Notes under the pieces: generated by a model
Database searches by the model: none
What the model saw: the letters and a program-made list of their open reading frames with translations, nothing else
What the model was told of the DNA's origin: nothing
Part shown: in pieces, positions 7,449 through 15,337 of the stretch
Layout of the letters: every line of letters starts with the position of its first letter
Position numbering within the stretch: the stretch's first letter is position 1
Translations under genes and position numbers: made by a program
NCBI GenBank assembly: GCA_028875175.1
Contig: JAPPFO010000240.1
Span: 2,404-20,534 of the forward strand
Direction of reading: 5' to 3'
Length of the DNA stretch: 18,131 nucleotides
DNA from: Chloroflexota bacterium
GTDB lineage: Bacteria; Chloroflexota; UBA11872

Positions 7449-9158
7449 GTGGCTGACACGCGCGACAATCCCAGGCGCAGTCTCACGGGGGCGGTGTGGG
7501 ACATCGCGCCGCGCGCGCCGGCCGCGCTGTTCGCCGCGGTCGACGAGCTTCCGCCGCTGGCTGCCCAGGTGCTTCACAACCGCGGACACGACACGGCCGA
7601 AAAGCTGCACGAGTTCATGCTTGGCCCGCTGCCGCCGCACGACCCGTACCTGCTGGACGAGATGGACGCGGCGGTGGCGCGCATCGCGCAGGCCATCCAG
7701 AAGCGCGAGCGGGTGTGTATCTATGGCGACTACGACGTGGACGGCGTCAGCGCCACGGCGATGTTGCTGGAGACCTGTGAGACGTTGGGGCTGGACGCCT
7801 TTCCGTACATTCCGGATCGGCTGACCGAGGGGTACGGGCTCAATAGCGGCGCGATCGACGCGGTTGCCAGGGAGGGCGCGAGGCTGATCATCACGGCCGA
7901 CTGCGGGGCCACGGCGCACGAGGAAATCGACCGAGCAGCCGCGTCTGGCATTGACGTAATCGTGACCGACCACCATCCGACCGAAGCCCGCCCGGCAAAG
8001 GCGGCCGCGCTGCTCAACCCCAATGCGCCGGGATCCGGGTACCCGTTCGGCGGGCTCTCCGGGGTGGGGGTGGCCTACAAGCTGGTGCAGGCGCTGGCCG
8101 ACGAGCTTCCTGAGCAACTGCCGGACCCGGAACGCTTCCTGGACCTGGTAGCGCTGGGCACGGTGGCCGACGTAGCGCCGCTGACGGACGAGAACCGGGC
8201 GTATGTGATGGAAGGTTTGGAGTGGATGCGGGCCTCGCCACGCCCCGGTCTGCGGGCGCTGGCCGAGGCGGCTCGCCGTACGCCGGAAGCCATCAGGTCG
8301 GACGACATCGCCTTCGCGCTGGCGCCCCGGCTCAACGCCGCCGGACGGATTGCCAGCCCACAACTGGCGCTGGAATTGCTGCAGGCGAGTCACCCGGTGC
8401 GGGCTGCGGAACTCGCCGACGAGTTGAACGAACTCAACGCCGAGCGGCGCCGGTTGACCCAGGACGTGGTGGACGCCGCGCGGGCGATGGTCAAGGGCAG
8501 CCCGGTGGTCCTGGCCGCCGATCCGGGCTTCGCGCCGGGCGTGGTTGGGCTGGCCGCTTCACGCCTGAGCGAGGAGTTTGGCGCGCCCGCATTTATTGGC
8601 GCCGAGATCGATGGGCTGGTGCATGGCTCGGCGCGCGCGCCGGACGGATTCAATCTACGCGATCTGCTGGCGCGGCAAGCCGACTGGCTGGAAGGCTGGG
8701 GCGGTCATGCCGGCGCTGCGGGTTTTTCGGTGCTGCCGCAAAACCTCGACACGCTGCGGCGCGGCCTGGCGCAGGCCCTGGCAAGTCTTGACCTGCCTGA
8801 ATACACGGGGCCGCGCCTGCGCGCGGACGGCCGTGTTTTTCCGCGCACGATCTCGTGGGAGACCTACCAGGCGCTGGATTCGCTGGGGCCCTGGGGACAG
8901 GAACATGAAGAGCCGCGCCTGGTCGTAGAGAATGTACGAATCCAAAACACCCGGCTGGTGGGCGAGGATCACGTGGCGCTGCACTTCGAGGAGCTCGCGC
9001 GCAATGTCGAGGCCATCTGGTTCCGCCAGGGCGAGCAGCAGCCCGCGCTTGGACGCGGACAGTGTGTGGACGTCGCCTTCAGATTGGGCCTGCGCAGCTA
9101 CCGCGGCGAGACTCGGTTGCAGATGCTCGTGGACGACATCCGGCTGCGGCCGGGATAA
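7449..9158 (+). CDS. recJ: Single-stranded-DNA-specific 5'-3' exonuclease RecJ
   Basis: RecJ degrades single-stranded DNA 5' to 3' in recombinational, mismatch and base-excision repair. The 569 residues match the family length and hold all landmarks. The DHH domain carries YGDYDVDGVSATAML (92-106), a metal Asp in TADCG (149-153) and VTDHHPTEA (172-180). LALGTVADVAPL-type sequence (234-244), LNAAGRI (295-301) and the DHHA1 domain follow, with GVVGLAASRL (364-373), GSARAPDGFNLRDLL (393-407) and GGHAGAAGFSV (418-428). An OB-like C-terminal domain of about 110 residues completes it. The GTG at 7449 gives the expected N-terminus (VWDIAPRAP). It is the first gene of the plus-strand cluster that continues with rel 19 bp later. 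Confidence 0.96.
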   Translation: MADTRDNPRRSLTGAVWDIAPRAPAALFAAVDELPPLAAQVLHNRGHDTAEKLHEFMLGPLPPHDPYLLDEMDAAVARIAQAIQKRERVCIYGDYDVDGVSATAMLLETCETLGLDAFPYIPDRLTEGYGLNSGAIDAVAREGARLIITADCGATAHEEIDRAAASGIDVIVTDHHPTEARPAKAAALLNPNAPGSGYPFGGLSGVGVAYKLVQALADELPEQLPDPERFLDLVALGTVADVAPLTDENRAYVMEGLEWMRASPRPGLRALAEAARRTPEAIRSDDIAFALAPRLNAAGRIASPQLALELLQASHPVRAAELADELNELNAERRRLTQDVVDAARAMVKGSPVVLAADPGFAPGVVGLAASRLSEEFGAPAFIGAEIDGLVHGSARAPDGFNLRDLLARQADWLEGWGGHAGAAGFSVLPQNLDTLRRGLAQALASLDLPEYTGPRLRADGRVFPRTISWETYQALDSLGPWGQEHEEPRLVVENVRIQNTRLVGEDHVALHFEELARNVEAIWFRQGEQQPALGRGQCVDVAFRLGLRSYRGETRLQMLVDDIRLRPG

Positions 9159-9177
9159 CGGCGGATAGGGGAGATTT

Positions 9178-11616
9178 GTGCCCTCATCGGTGACGGCCAC
9201 GTTGGCGCCCATGGTTGGCGCGGGCCGGACGGAGACCACGCTCGACGACGTGCTGGACGAGGTGCGTTCCTACACGACAGCCGACGATGTCCGGGCTGCC
9301 GAGCGCCTGATCCGCCGCGCGGCCGAATTGGCCGAGCGGGCCCATGAGGGCCAGCGGCGTCTCACCGGGGAGCCCTTCGTCCAGCACCCCATCAGCGTGG
9401 CCCTGATGCTGGCAAACCTGCACCTGGATCCCGACACCGTGGCCGCCGCCCTGCTGCACGACTGTGTCGAAGACACCAACGTGGATATCGGGACGATTCG
9501 TTCCAGGTTCGGCGCCGGCGTAGCCGAATTGGTCGATGGCGTGACCAAGCTGGACGACATCACGGTGGTGAGCCTGGACGATCGCCAAGCCCAGAATCTG
9601 CGCAAGGTCTTTTTGGCCATGGCGCGGGACATTCGCGTGGTGCTAATCAAGCTGGCCGACCGTCTGCACAACCTGCAAACGGCGCACGTTTACCGACCCG
9701 AGAAGCGCGAGCGGTACGCCAGCGACACGCTGGAGATCTTTGCGCCGTTGGCGGGTCGCCTGGGCATCGAGGAGTGGCGCTGGCGACTGGAAGACCACGC
9801 ATTCAAGCTGCTGCAGCCCGAGCGCTACCGCGAGATCGCCAGCTGGCTGCTGGCGGAGCGGGCGGCCCGGGAGGATGTCGTGCAAGCAGTGACGGACGGG
9901 CTGCGCGAGGCGCTGGACGCCGGTGGCACGGATGCCCTGATCCAGAGCCGGATCAAGCATGTCTACAGCATTGAGCAGAAGACGCAGCGCAAGAATGTTC
10001 CGCTGGAGGAGGTTTACGACATCCTGGCGGTGCGAGTGATCGTGGACGACGTGCACGACTGCTATTCCGCGCTGGGCGTGGTGCACGGCGCCTGGCGGCA
10101 TATACCGGCCGAGTTCGACGACTACATCTCGGCGCCCAAGGAGAACGGCTATCGCTCGCTGCACACGGCCGTGCTGGGCCCGGACGCTCGGCCGATCGAA
10201 ATCCAGATCCGCACGCATGAGATGCACGCGGCGGCCGAGTACGGCGTGGCGGCGCACTGGCGCTACAAGGCGGTCGATCACGATGGCGAGGAGGACTTCT
10301 CGGAGAAGCTGGCCTGGGTGCGCCAGATCCTGACGTGGCAGGCCGACGAGGAGACGGCCGGTTCGTTCGTGGACGCGGTGAAGACCGACTTCTTCAGCGA
10401 CACAGTCTTCGTGTTCACGCCGCGCGGGGAGATCAAGGACTTCCCGGCCGGCAGCACGCCGCTGGATTTCGCCTACCGGATCCACACCGACATCGGCCAC
10501 ACGTGCATCGGCGCCAAGGTAAATGGTCGCCTGGTGCCGCTGGAGTACCAGCTGCAGAACGGTGACGTGCTGGAAATCCTGACCAGCAGCAACAGCCAGG
10601 GGCCCAGCCGCAACTGGGTGTCGTTGGTCCACACCGCGCATGCGCGGGACAAGATCCGCCAGTGGTTCAAGCGGCGCCAGCGCGCCGAGAACATTGAATC
10701 GGGCAAGGAGCTGCTGGAGCGAGAACTGCGGCGCCTGGGCCAGGGACGGATTTCGCAGCTGGCGGGCGATGGGTTGGAGCCAGTGGCCGCCGACCTGGGC
10801 TATCGCGACGTGGACAGCCTGCTGGCGGGCGTGGGCTATGGCGCCACGACAGTCCCGCAGGTCATCAACCGGCTGAAGCTGACCGAGGAAGTCGAAGAGC
10901 CGGACGTCGAGCCGTTGCCGTCGGACGAATCGGCGGTACGCGAGGTGCAGCCCCTGGTTCGCGTTCTGGGCGTTGGCAATCTGCTCACCCGCGTGGCCTC
11001 GTGCTGCAATCCGCTGCCGGGCGACGAGATCGTTGGGTTCATTACGCGCGGCCACGGGATCAGCGTGCACCGCATGAACTGCGCCAACGTCAAGAACGTG
11101 CGCGAGCCCGAGCGCCTGGTGGAGGTGGAGTGGGGCGGCCAGTTGGTCGGCGCGGACCTGGATCTGCCGATCCGGCTGGGCGCGTGCTGCAAGCCCAGGC
11201 CTGGGATGAAGATCAACGGCATCGCCGCGGACCAAAGCATTGAAGTGCACCGAACTCGCTGCCGAGCGGGGACGCGGCTGCCAGGCGCCCGGGTCCGGGT
11301 GTGGTGGATCGATGAGACCAGTCAGCTTCTGCCGGTACAGATCCTGGTCCAGGCCGATGACCGCGAGGGCCTGGCCCACGATGTGACCGGGGTGATCCGC
11401 GATGAAGGGTTGAATATCACGTCGGCCAACGTGCACACCAACCGGCAGCGCCAGGCCACCATGCGCATCACGGTGGGCATGGGCAGCGTGGCCCAGATGG
11501 CGCGGTTGATGCGGCGCCTGGAGACGATTCCCAGCGTCTACTCGGTCGCCCGCGACACGGCCGGTGTGCGACGCAATCGATCGCGCGAGGCGGCGGCGAG
11601 CCGGAACGGCCAATGA
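9178..11616 (+). CDS. rel: Bifunctional-type (p)ppGpp synthetase/hydrolase with duplicated CC domain
   Basis: This long RelA/SpoT homologue makes and probably degrades (p)ppGpp. GTG at 9178 is preceded by GGGGAG (9168-9173). The hydrolase HD domain has H70, HDCVEDT (94-100) and IKLADRLHNL (157-166), all intact. The synthetase has HVYSIEQKTQRK (261-272), EFDDYISAPKENGYRSLHTA (312-331) and EYGVAAHW (354-361). TGS spans about 408-470, followed by a helical linker. The CC zinc-finger-like domain then occurs twice: CC at 609-610 with H631 and C635, and again CC at 670-671 with H691 and C695. An ACT domain ends it (about 718-792). At 812 residues it is some 60-80 longer than usual Rel, which the second CC copy explains. 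EFDD is the acidic form typical of synthetase-only RelA, unusual beside a complete HD. Its TGA overlaps the next ATG. Confidence 0.95.
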   Translation: MPSSVTATLAPMVGAGRTETTLDDVLDEVRSYTTADDVRAAERLIRRAAELAERAHEGQRRLTGEPFVQHPISVALMLANLHLDPDTVAAALLHDCVEDTNVDIGTIRSRFGAGVAELVDGVTKLDDITVVSLDDRQAQNLRKVFLAMARDIRVVLIKLADRLHNLQTAHVYRPEKRERYASDTLEIFAPLAGRLGIEEWRWRLEDHAFKLLQPERYREIASWLLAERAAREDVVQAVTDGLREALDAGGTDALIQSRIKHVYSIEQKTQRKNVPLEEVYDILAVRVIVDDVHDCYSALGVVHGAWRHIPAEFDDYISAPKENGYRSLHTAVLGPDARPIEIQIRTHEMHAAAEYGVAAHWRYKAVDHDGEEDFSEKLAWVRQILTWQADEETAGSFVDAVKTDFFSDTVFVFTPRGEIKDFPAGSTPLDFAYRIHTDIGHTCIGAKVNGRLVPLEYQLQNGDVLEILTSSNSQGPSRNWVSLVHTAHARDKIRQWFKRRQRAENIESGKELLERELRRLGQGRISQLAGDGLEPVAADLGYRDVDSLLAGVGYGATTVPQVINRLKLTEEVEEPDVEPLPSDESAVREVQPLVRVLGVGNLLTRVASCCNPLPGDEIVGFITRGHGISVHRMNCANVKNVREPERLVEVEWGGQLVGADLDLPIRLGACCKPRPGMKINGIAADQSIEVHRTRCRAGTRLPGARVRVWWIDETSQLLPVQILVQADDREGLAHDVTGVIRDEGLNITSANVHTNRQRQATMRITVGMGSVAQMARLMRRLETIPSVYSVARDTAGVRRNRSREAAASRNGQ

Positions 11617-12230
11617 CGACCCTGCTTGTCCTGCTGCTTGCGTACTCCATCGGGTCGGTGCCGTTTGCGTATCTGGCGGGCCGGCTGGCCGGTCGCGACT
11701 TGCTGGCGGAGGGGTCAGGGGGCGTCAGCGGGACCGCAGCCATCGAGCGGCTCGGCAAGGTGCCCGGGGCGATCGCCGGACTGGCCGATGCGCTGAAGCC
11801 GGCGCTGGCAATCTTCATCGCGCAGCGCCTGGCCACCTACGAAGTGTCGGCGGTGGCGGGCGTGGTGGCGGTGGCCGGGCACGTGTGGCCGTTCACGCTG
11901 CGTTTTCGCGGTGGACGGGGCATCGGACCGGCCGGCGGCGCGCTGGCCGCGCTGGGGTCGTGGCACATGGCGCTGGCGTTCGCCGGAATGGTGCTGGGCA
12001 AGGCGATCATCAAGGACTCGGCGCCTGGCGCGCTGATTGGCTTTTTCGCCACGGCCATCGTCCTGAGCCTGACGGGCGCGGCTCTTACGCTGAGCCTGGC
12101 GGGCTGGACCCTGCTTGGTCTCCTTATCACCGCCCGCCTGGTCGGCTACCGCAAGGCGGACTCGCCGGACGACGTGTCTACGGCCACGCTGCTCTGGCGG
12201 AGGTTCCTGCTTGACCGCGACCGGCCGTGA
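11613..12230 (+). CDS. plsY: PlsY-like glycerol-3-phosphate acyltransferase, divergent motifs
   Basis: This 205-residue membrane protein resembles PlsY, which acylates glycerol 3-phosphate from acyl-phosphate as the first committed step of phospholipid synthesis. The start (YSIGSVPFAYLAGRLAGRDL, 11-30), overall span pattern (five or more helices) and GHVWPFTLRFRGGRG (89-103) fit. However, two of the three conserved loops are changed: GSGNIGATN is GSGGVSGTA (34-42), and the DxxKG motif is DALKP (59-63). Both contribute phosphate or substrate contacts in known PlsY, so activity or substrate may differ. A second, canonical plsY may exist elsewhere in the genome. The ATG overlaps the rel stop (ATGA), and degV begins inside its last 20 nt, so these three are translationally linked. 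Confidence 0.78.
   Translation: MTTLLVLLLAYSIGSVPFAYLAGRLAGRDLLAEGSGGVSGTAAIERLGKVPGAIAGLADALKPALAIFIAQRLATYEVSAVAGVVAVAGHVWPFTLRFRGGRGIGPAGGALAALGSWHMALAFAGMVLGKAIIKDSAPGALIGFFATAIVLSLTGAALTLSLAGWTLLGLLITARLVGYRKADSPDDVSTATLLWRRFLLDRDRP
12199..12203 (+). promoter_or_regulatory. Ribosome binding site fixing the degV TTG start
   Basis: GGAGG lies seven nt before TTG at 12211, inside the end of the plsY-like gene. It is the best-spaced site in the region and decides for TTG over the distant in-frame ATG at 12115, whose extra 32 residues would be an out-of-frame reading of plsY. Confidence 0.6.
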
Positions 12231-13089
12231 CCGGGCCCGGCACGTCCGGCTGATCACCGACTCCAGCGCCTGCCTTCCACCGCAGGAAATTGAAGCGCAC
12301 GGCATTGCCATCGTGCCGGCGGTGTTGATCTGGAACGGCGAGGAGCTACGGGACGGAGTTGACATAACGAACGAGGCGTTCTGGAAGCGCCTGGCCACGG
12401 ACCCCAACCTGCCAACGACCAGCGCGACCTCGCCAACGGCCTATGCCGCCGAGTTCGCGAAGGCGCGCGACGCCGGGCAGGACGTCCTGTGCGCCACGAT
12501 CCCCCGTCGAATATCGGCCATGACCGAGGTGGCGGAAGTGGCGGCGCGTGACTTCGCCGGACCGCCGAAAGTGCGGGTGATTCAAACCGGCGCGGCGACC
12601 ATGGCGCACGGGTTTCCGGTGTTGCTGGGTGCGCGCGCGGCCAGCGCCGGGGCCGACCTGGACACCGTGGAGCGGACCGTGCGCGAGGCTGCGGACGATA
12701 GCGGCATCGTGGCCTTGCTGGGTTCGCTGGAATACCTGGCGCGCGGGGGGCGGGTGCCCTGGGTGGTGGCGCGGGTGGCCGACGCATTGCCGTCTACCCC
12801 TATCTTTGGCATGCGGCATGGCCGCATTCGATTCCGTGCGTCCTTCGGCTCGCGATCACGTGCGCTGCGTGCGCTCACGAAGCACGTCAAGCGGGCAGCG
12901 CGCGACGCGAGCTACCTGGGTGTTGCCGTGCACCACGCGGCGGCGGCAGAGGAGGCGCACCAGCTGGCCGAGCAGATTCGGCGGGACATGGCGCCGGACG
13001 ATCTGTACGTGACCAGCTTCACGCCGGTCATGGGCACGCATGTCGGTCCGGACCTTGTGGGCCTGGCGTATTGCGCACGATCCGACTGA
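12211..13089 (+). CDS. DegV-family fatty-acid-binding protein
   Basis: DegV/FakB proteins hold a fatty acid in a cleft so that it can be phosphorylated or passed to lipid enzymes. From the TTG the protein has 292 residues, a normal length. RLITDSSACLP (13-23) is the family start, LPTTSATSPTAYAAEF (67-82) corresponds to the TSQPS segment, SLEYLARGGRV (172-182) is the well-kept LxxLxxGGRI motif, and MGTHVGPDLVGLAY (274-287) the C-terminal VGTHxGPG motif. The ISSxLSGTY loop is unusual here (ATIPRRISAM, 95-104). The DSxxxSxGxG segment reads QTGAATMAHG (125-134), so a lipid-contacting Asp-Ser pair is missing. No FakA-type kinase is adjacent. Overlap with the plsY-like gene suggests coupled expression and a shared lipid role, which is inference. 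Confidence 0.85.
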   Translation: MTATGRDRARHVRLITDSSACLPPQEIEAHGIAIVPAVLIWNGEELRDGVDITNEAFWKRLATDPNLPTTSATSPTAYAAEFAKARDAGQDVLCATIPRRISAMTEVAEVAARDFAGPPKVRVIQTGAATMAHGFPVLLGARAASAGADLDTVERTVREAADDSGIVALLGSLEYLARGGRVPWVVARVADALPSTPIFGMRHGRIRFRASFGSRSRALRALTKHVKRAARDASYLGVAVHHAAAAEEAHQLAEQIRRDMAPDDLYVTSFTPVMGTHVGPDLVGLAYCARSD

Positions 13090-13098
13090 CGCGCTGCC

Positions 13099-13104
13099 TA
13101 CACT
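13099..13104 (+). promoter_or_regulatory. Candidate internal promoter before the glycerate kinase gene
   Basis: TACACT, preceded by TGCC, lies just after the degV stop and 35 nt before the GTG at 13139. The same TACACT is found before the Asp-box protein gene at 15195. No convincing -35 is present, so this may add to read-through from the upstream cluster. Confidence 0.25.
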
Positions 13105-13138
13105 GGACGCAACGTTGACCGGGACGGAGCCGTCGCCC

Positions 13139-14467
13139 GTGCAGGATGAGGCGATGCGCGCCACGATCATGGCGATCGGGCGAGCCGCTATAGCCGCCGT
13201 GGACCCCGCGACGGCGGTGCGCGAGACCGTCGCACTGGCCGACGGCGACATTCAAATTGGACGTCTGCGAGTTCCTGATGCTGAGGCGCGGCGCGTGATT
13301 GTGCTGGGCGCCGGCAAGGCCAGCCCGCGCATGGCCGCGGCGCTGGTGGAGATCCTGGGCGATCGCGTTGAAGGCGGGCTGGTCATCACCAAGGATGGTT
13401 ATGCCTCGCCGGCCGGGCAGGTCGAGATCGTGGAAGCCGGCCACCCCGTGCCCGACGCGCGTGGGCAGGCGGCAACCCGGCGCCTGCTGGAAGTGGCCGG
13501 CGACGCCGGCGAAGACGACCTGGTGCTCTGCGTGATCTCCGGGGGCGGATCGGCGCTCACGCCGTGCCCGCCGGACAACGTTCCATTGTCCGAGCTTCAG
13601 GACGTGACCGACCAGTTGCTGCGGTCGGGCGCCACGATCAACCAGATGAATGCGATTCGGAAGCACTTGTCCGAGTTTCACGGTGGCCTGCTGGCGGCGG
13701 CCGCCGCACCGGCGCGCGTCGTCGGCCTGCTGGTGAGTGACGTGGTGGGCAACCCGATGGACGTTATTGCTTCAGGCCCCACGTCGCCCGATCCGACGAC
13801 GTATGCCGATGCATTGGCCGCGTTGGATGCGTTTGGCCTGCGCGCCACGGTGCCTGCGTCGATCCGCGATCGTTTGGAACTGGGCGCTCGTGGTGGGCTG
13901 CCCGAGACACCGAAACCAGACGATCCGCTGTTCGAACGGGTCACGAATCTCGTGATCGCCGACAACGCTCGCGCGGGGCTGGCCGCGGCGGCGGCGGCGG
14001 AGGCGGCGGGGTGGCACGCGCAGTTCGTAACGTCACGGGTGCAGGGCGAAGCGCGGGAGATCGCCAAGCTGGTGGCCGGCGCGGCGATCGACATAGCCCG
14101 CAGCGGACGCCCGGTGCGTGCACCGGGTTGCGCGATTTTCGGCGGCGAGACCACGGTGACTGTGCGCGGCCGGGGGCGCGGAGGCCGCAGTCAGGAACTC
14201 GCCGTGGCAGCCGCCCAGGAACTGGCGGGCGAGCCGAATACGGCCGTCTTTGCGCTGGCCACGGACGGGACCGACGGGCCCACGGACGCCTGCGGCGGGT
14301 TGATCGACTGGACGACGATCGAGCGGGCGCGGTCCGCCGGCGGCGATTGTGCCAGCGCCCTGGATGACAACGATTCGTACAGCTACCTCCAATGCTGCGG
14401 CGACCTGGTGCGCCTGGGGCCGACCGGCACCAACGTGAACGATCTGTATATGGCGTTCGGATGGTGA
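13139..14467 (+). CDS. Glycerate 2-kinase (GckA/TtuD-like, MOFRL family)
   Basis: This enzyme family phosphorylates D-glycerate with ATP, usually to 2-phosphoglycerate, linking glyoxylate, serine or sugar-acid breakdown to glycolysis. The 442 residues hold a DUF4147-type N-terminal domain with VIVLGAGKAS (53-62), VISGGGSAL (132-140), NAIRKHLSEFHGG (171-183) and LLVSDVVGNPMDVIASGPTS (197-216). The C-terminal MOFRL domain has GRGRGGRSQELAVAAAQ (344-360) and ATDGTDGPTDACGGLID (374-390). I chose GTG 13139, which has GGAG nine nt upstream. TTG 13115 and ATG 13154 are also possible, and the family usually begins near the latter. It follows degV after 49 bp and overlaps the LysM gene by 7 bp. The Asp/Arg-rich signatures are all conserved, so it is probably active. 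Confidence 0.92.
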   Translation: MQDEAMRATIMAIGRAAIAAVDPATAVRETVALADGDIQIGRLRVPDAEARRVIVLGAGKASPRMAAALVEILGDRVEGGLVITKDGYASPAGQVEIVEAGHPVPDARGQAATRRLLEVAGDAGEDDLVLCVISGGGSALTPCPPDNVPLSELQDVTDQLLRSGATINQMNAIRKHLSEFHGGLLAAAAAPARVVGLLVSDVVGNPMDVIASGPTSPDPTTYADALAALDAFGLRATVPASIRDRLELGARGGLPETPKPDDPLFERVTNLVIADNARAGLAAAAAAEAAGWHAQFVTSRVQGEAREIAKLVAGAAIDIARSGRPVRAPGCAIFGGETTVTVRGRGRGGRSQELAVAAAQELAGEPNTAVFALATDGTDGPTDACGGLIDWTTIERARSAGGDCASALDDNDSYSYLQCCGDLVRLGPTGTNVNDLYMAFGW

Positions 14468-15159
14468 TCGACACCGAGTCCGGCCCGCCCGTTCAGCCCG
14501 AACTGCGCTGGGTCAAGGTCACGGGCCCCGACGCCCTGCGGCCGCTGGATCGGCATTGGGTCCGGTACGTGCGCTTGGCCCTGCTGCTGGCCGCGGTGCT
14601 GATCGCCTGGCGAATCCTGGCCTGGCAGGAAGATGGGTATCGGGCCGCCGCGTCCGCGGCTGGAGAGGCCACGATGCGGGGGACGTTGGTGGGCGTTGAG
14701 TTGCCGTCGCAGACATCGCCCGCCGTCACCCAGGCCGCGCAGTCCGGCGTCGAGATCGTGGTGCTGTCACCCACGCCTACGGCCACGCCCACGCCGGTGC
14801 CCACACCAACGCCCACGCCGGCTCCGACGCCAGCTACCCATACGGTGCGAGCCGGAGAAACTCTGTCAAGGATCTCGCAGCTGTACGACGTGCCGGTTAG
14901 CGTGATCGTGGACCTCAACGACATTCCCGATCCCAACAACCTCTTGGTCGGTCAGCGCCTGCAACTGCCCGAGGGCACGGAGGTTCCCGAGCAGGAGGAC
15001 GCCCCTGGTCCATATACGGTCCAGCCCGGCGACACCCTCAGCGCCATCGCCGTCACGTTTGGCGTGAGCATCAACGATCTGATGGCGGCCAACGGCCTCA
15101 GTGACGCCAACACGATTTTCCCCGGCCAAGAACTGCGGATTCCGGGCAGGCCTGGTTAG
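14461..15159 (+). CDS. Membrane-anchored protein with two LysM domains
   Basis: This 232-residue protein has a short cytosolic N-terminus, one membrane span (about 36-53, VRLALLLAAVLIAW), an extracytoplasmic stretch, and a Pro-Thr linker at 104-124. Two LysM domains follow, HTVRAGETLSRISQLYDVPV (127-170 in full) and YTVQPGDTLSAIAVTFGVSI (185-228 in full). LysM binds N-acetylglucosamine polymers such as peptidoglycan, so the protein probably sits in the membrane with its binding modules in the wall or outside. There is no attached hydrolase, so it may be a scaffold or spore/envelope-type binding protein. ATG at 14461 overlaps the glycerate kinase stop by 7 bp; GTG at 14464 is an alternative start. 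The frame is open further upstream, but that part lies inside the kinase gene. Confidence 0.88.
   Translation: MVIDTESGPPVQPELRWVKVTGPDALRPLDRHWVRYVRLALLLAAVLIAWRILAWQEDGYRAAASAAGEATMRGTLVGVELPSQTSPAVTQAAQSGVEIVVLSPTPTATPTPVPTPTPTPAPTPATHTVRAGETLSRISQLYDVPVSVIVDLNDIPDPNNLLVGQRLQLPEGTEVPEQEDAPGPYTVQPGDTLSAIAVTFGVSINDLMAANGLSDANTIFPGQELRIPGRPG
14770..14832 (+). repeat. Pro-Thr codon repeat (linker of the LysM protein)
   Basis: About 21 codons of alternating Pro and Thr, mostly CCC/CCG-ACG with a few GCC, GTG and GCT interruptions, make a degenerate 6-bp tandem repeat. It encodes a stiff extended linker between the membrane segment and the LysM domains and could vary in length by slippage. Confidence 0.7.
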
Positions 15160-15170
15160 CCTCGACGTGG

Positions 15171-15200
15171 TTGTTGCAGGCCGTTCCCACTGCGTACACT
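15171..15200 (+). promoter_or_regulatory. Candidate promoter of the Asp-box repeat gene
   Basis: TTGTTG (15171-15176) and TACACT (15195-15200) are separated by 18 bp, 138 nt before the ATG. The leader contains an inverted repeat CGATGG/CCATCG (15212-15217 and 15230-15235, 12-nt loop) and a G+C-rich self-complementary stretch near 15280. Either could shape the leader RNA. The hexamers are weak matches, so this is tentative. Confidence 0.35.
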
Positions 15201-15337
15201 GCGGATAGCCCCGATGGTCGCGCAATGCCCCATCGCGGGCCTTATGCTGTAGGCGCCCTTTCGAGAACTACTTGAGACGCCGGGGCGCCGGCGGCTCTCT
15301 CCATTCTGTCGATCCGCGAGTCCGGAGGCTCTAACGC

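Noticed and set aside
7374..8393. Possible 340-residue N-terminal extension of the oxidoreductase
   Set aside because: It is antisense to recJ, and a good GGGAG with a Rossmann-type N-terminus fixes the start at 7373.
9643..11613. Minus-strand open frame of 656 codons opposite rel
   Set aside because: Its translation is Arg/His/Ala-rich without motifs, and the plus strand encodes a full Rel protein here. Long antisense frames are expected at this G+C content.
14770..14832. Tandem repeat as a CRISPR-like or regulatory array
   Set aside because: It is the Pro-Thr linker of the LysM protein, in frame and interrupted, with no spacers.
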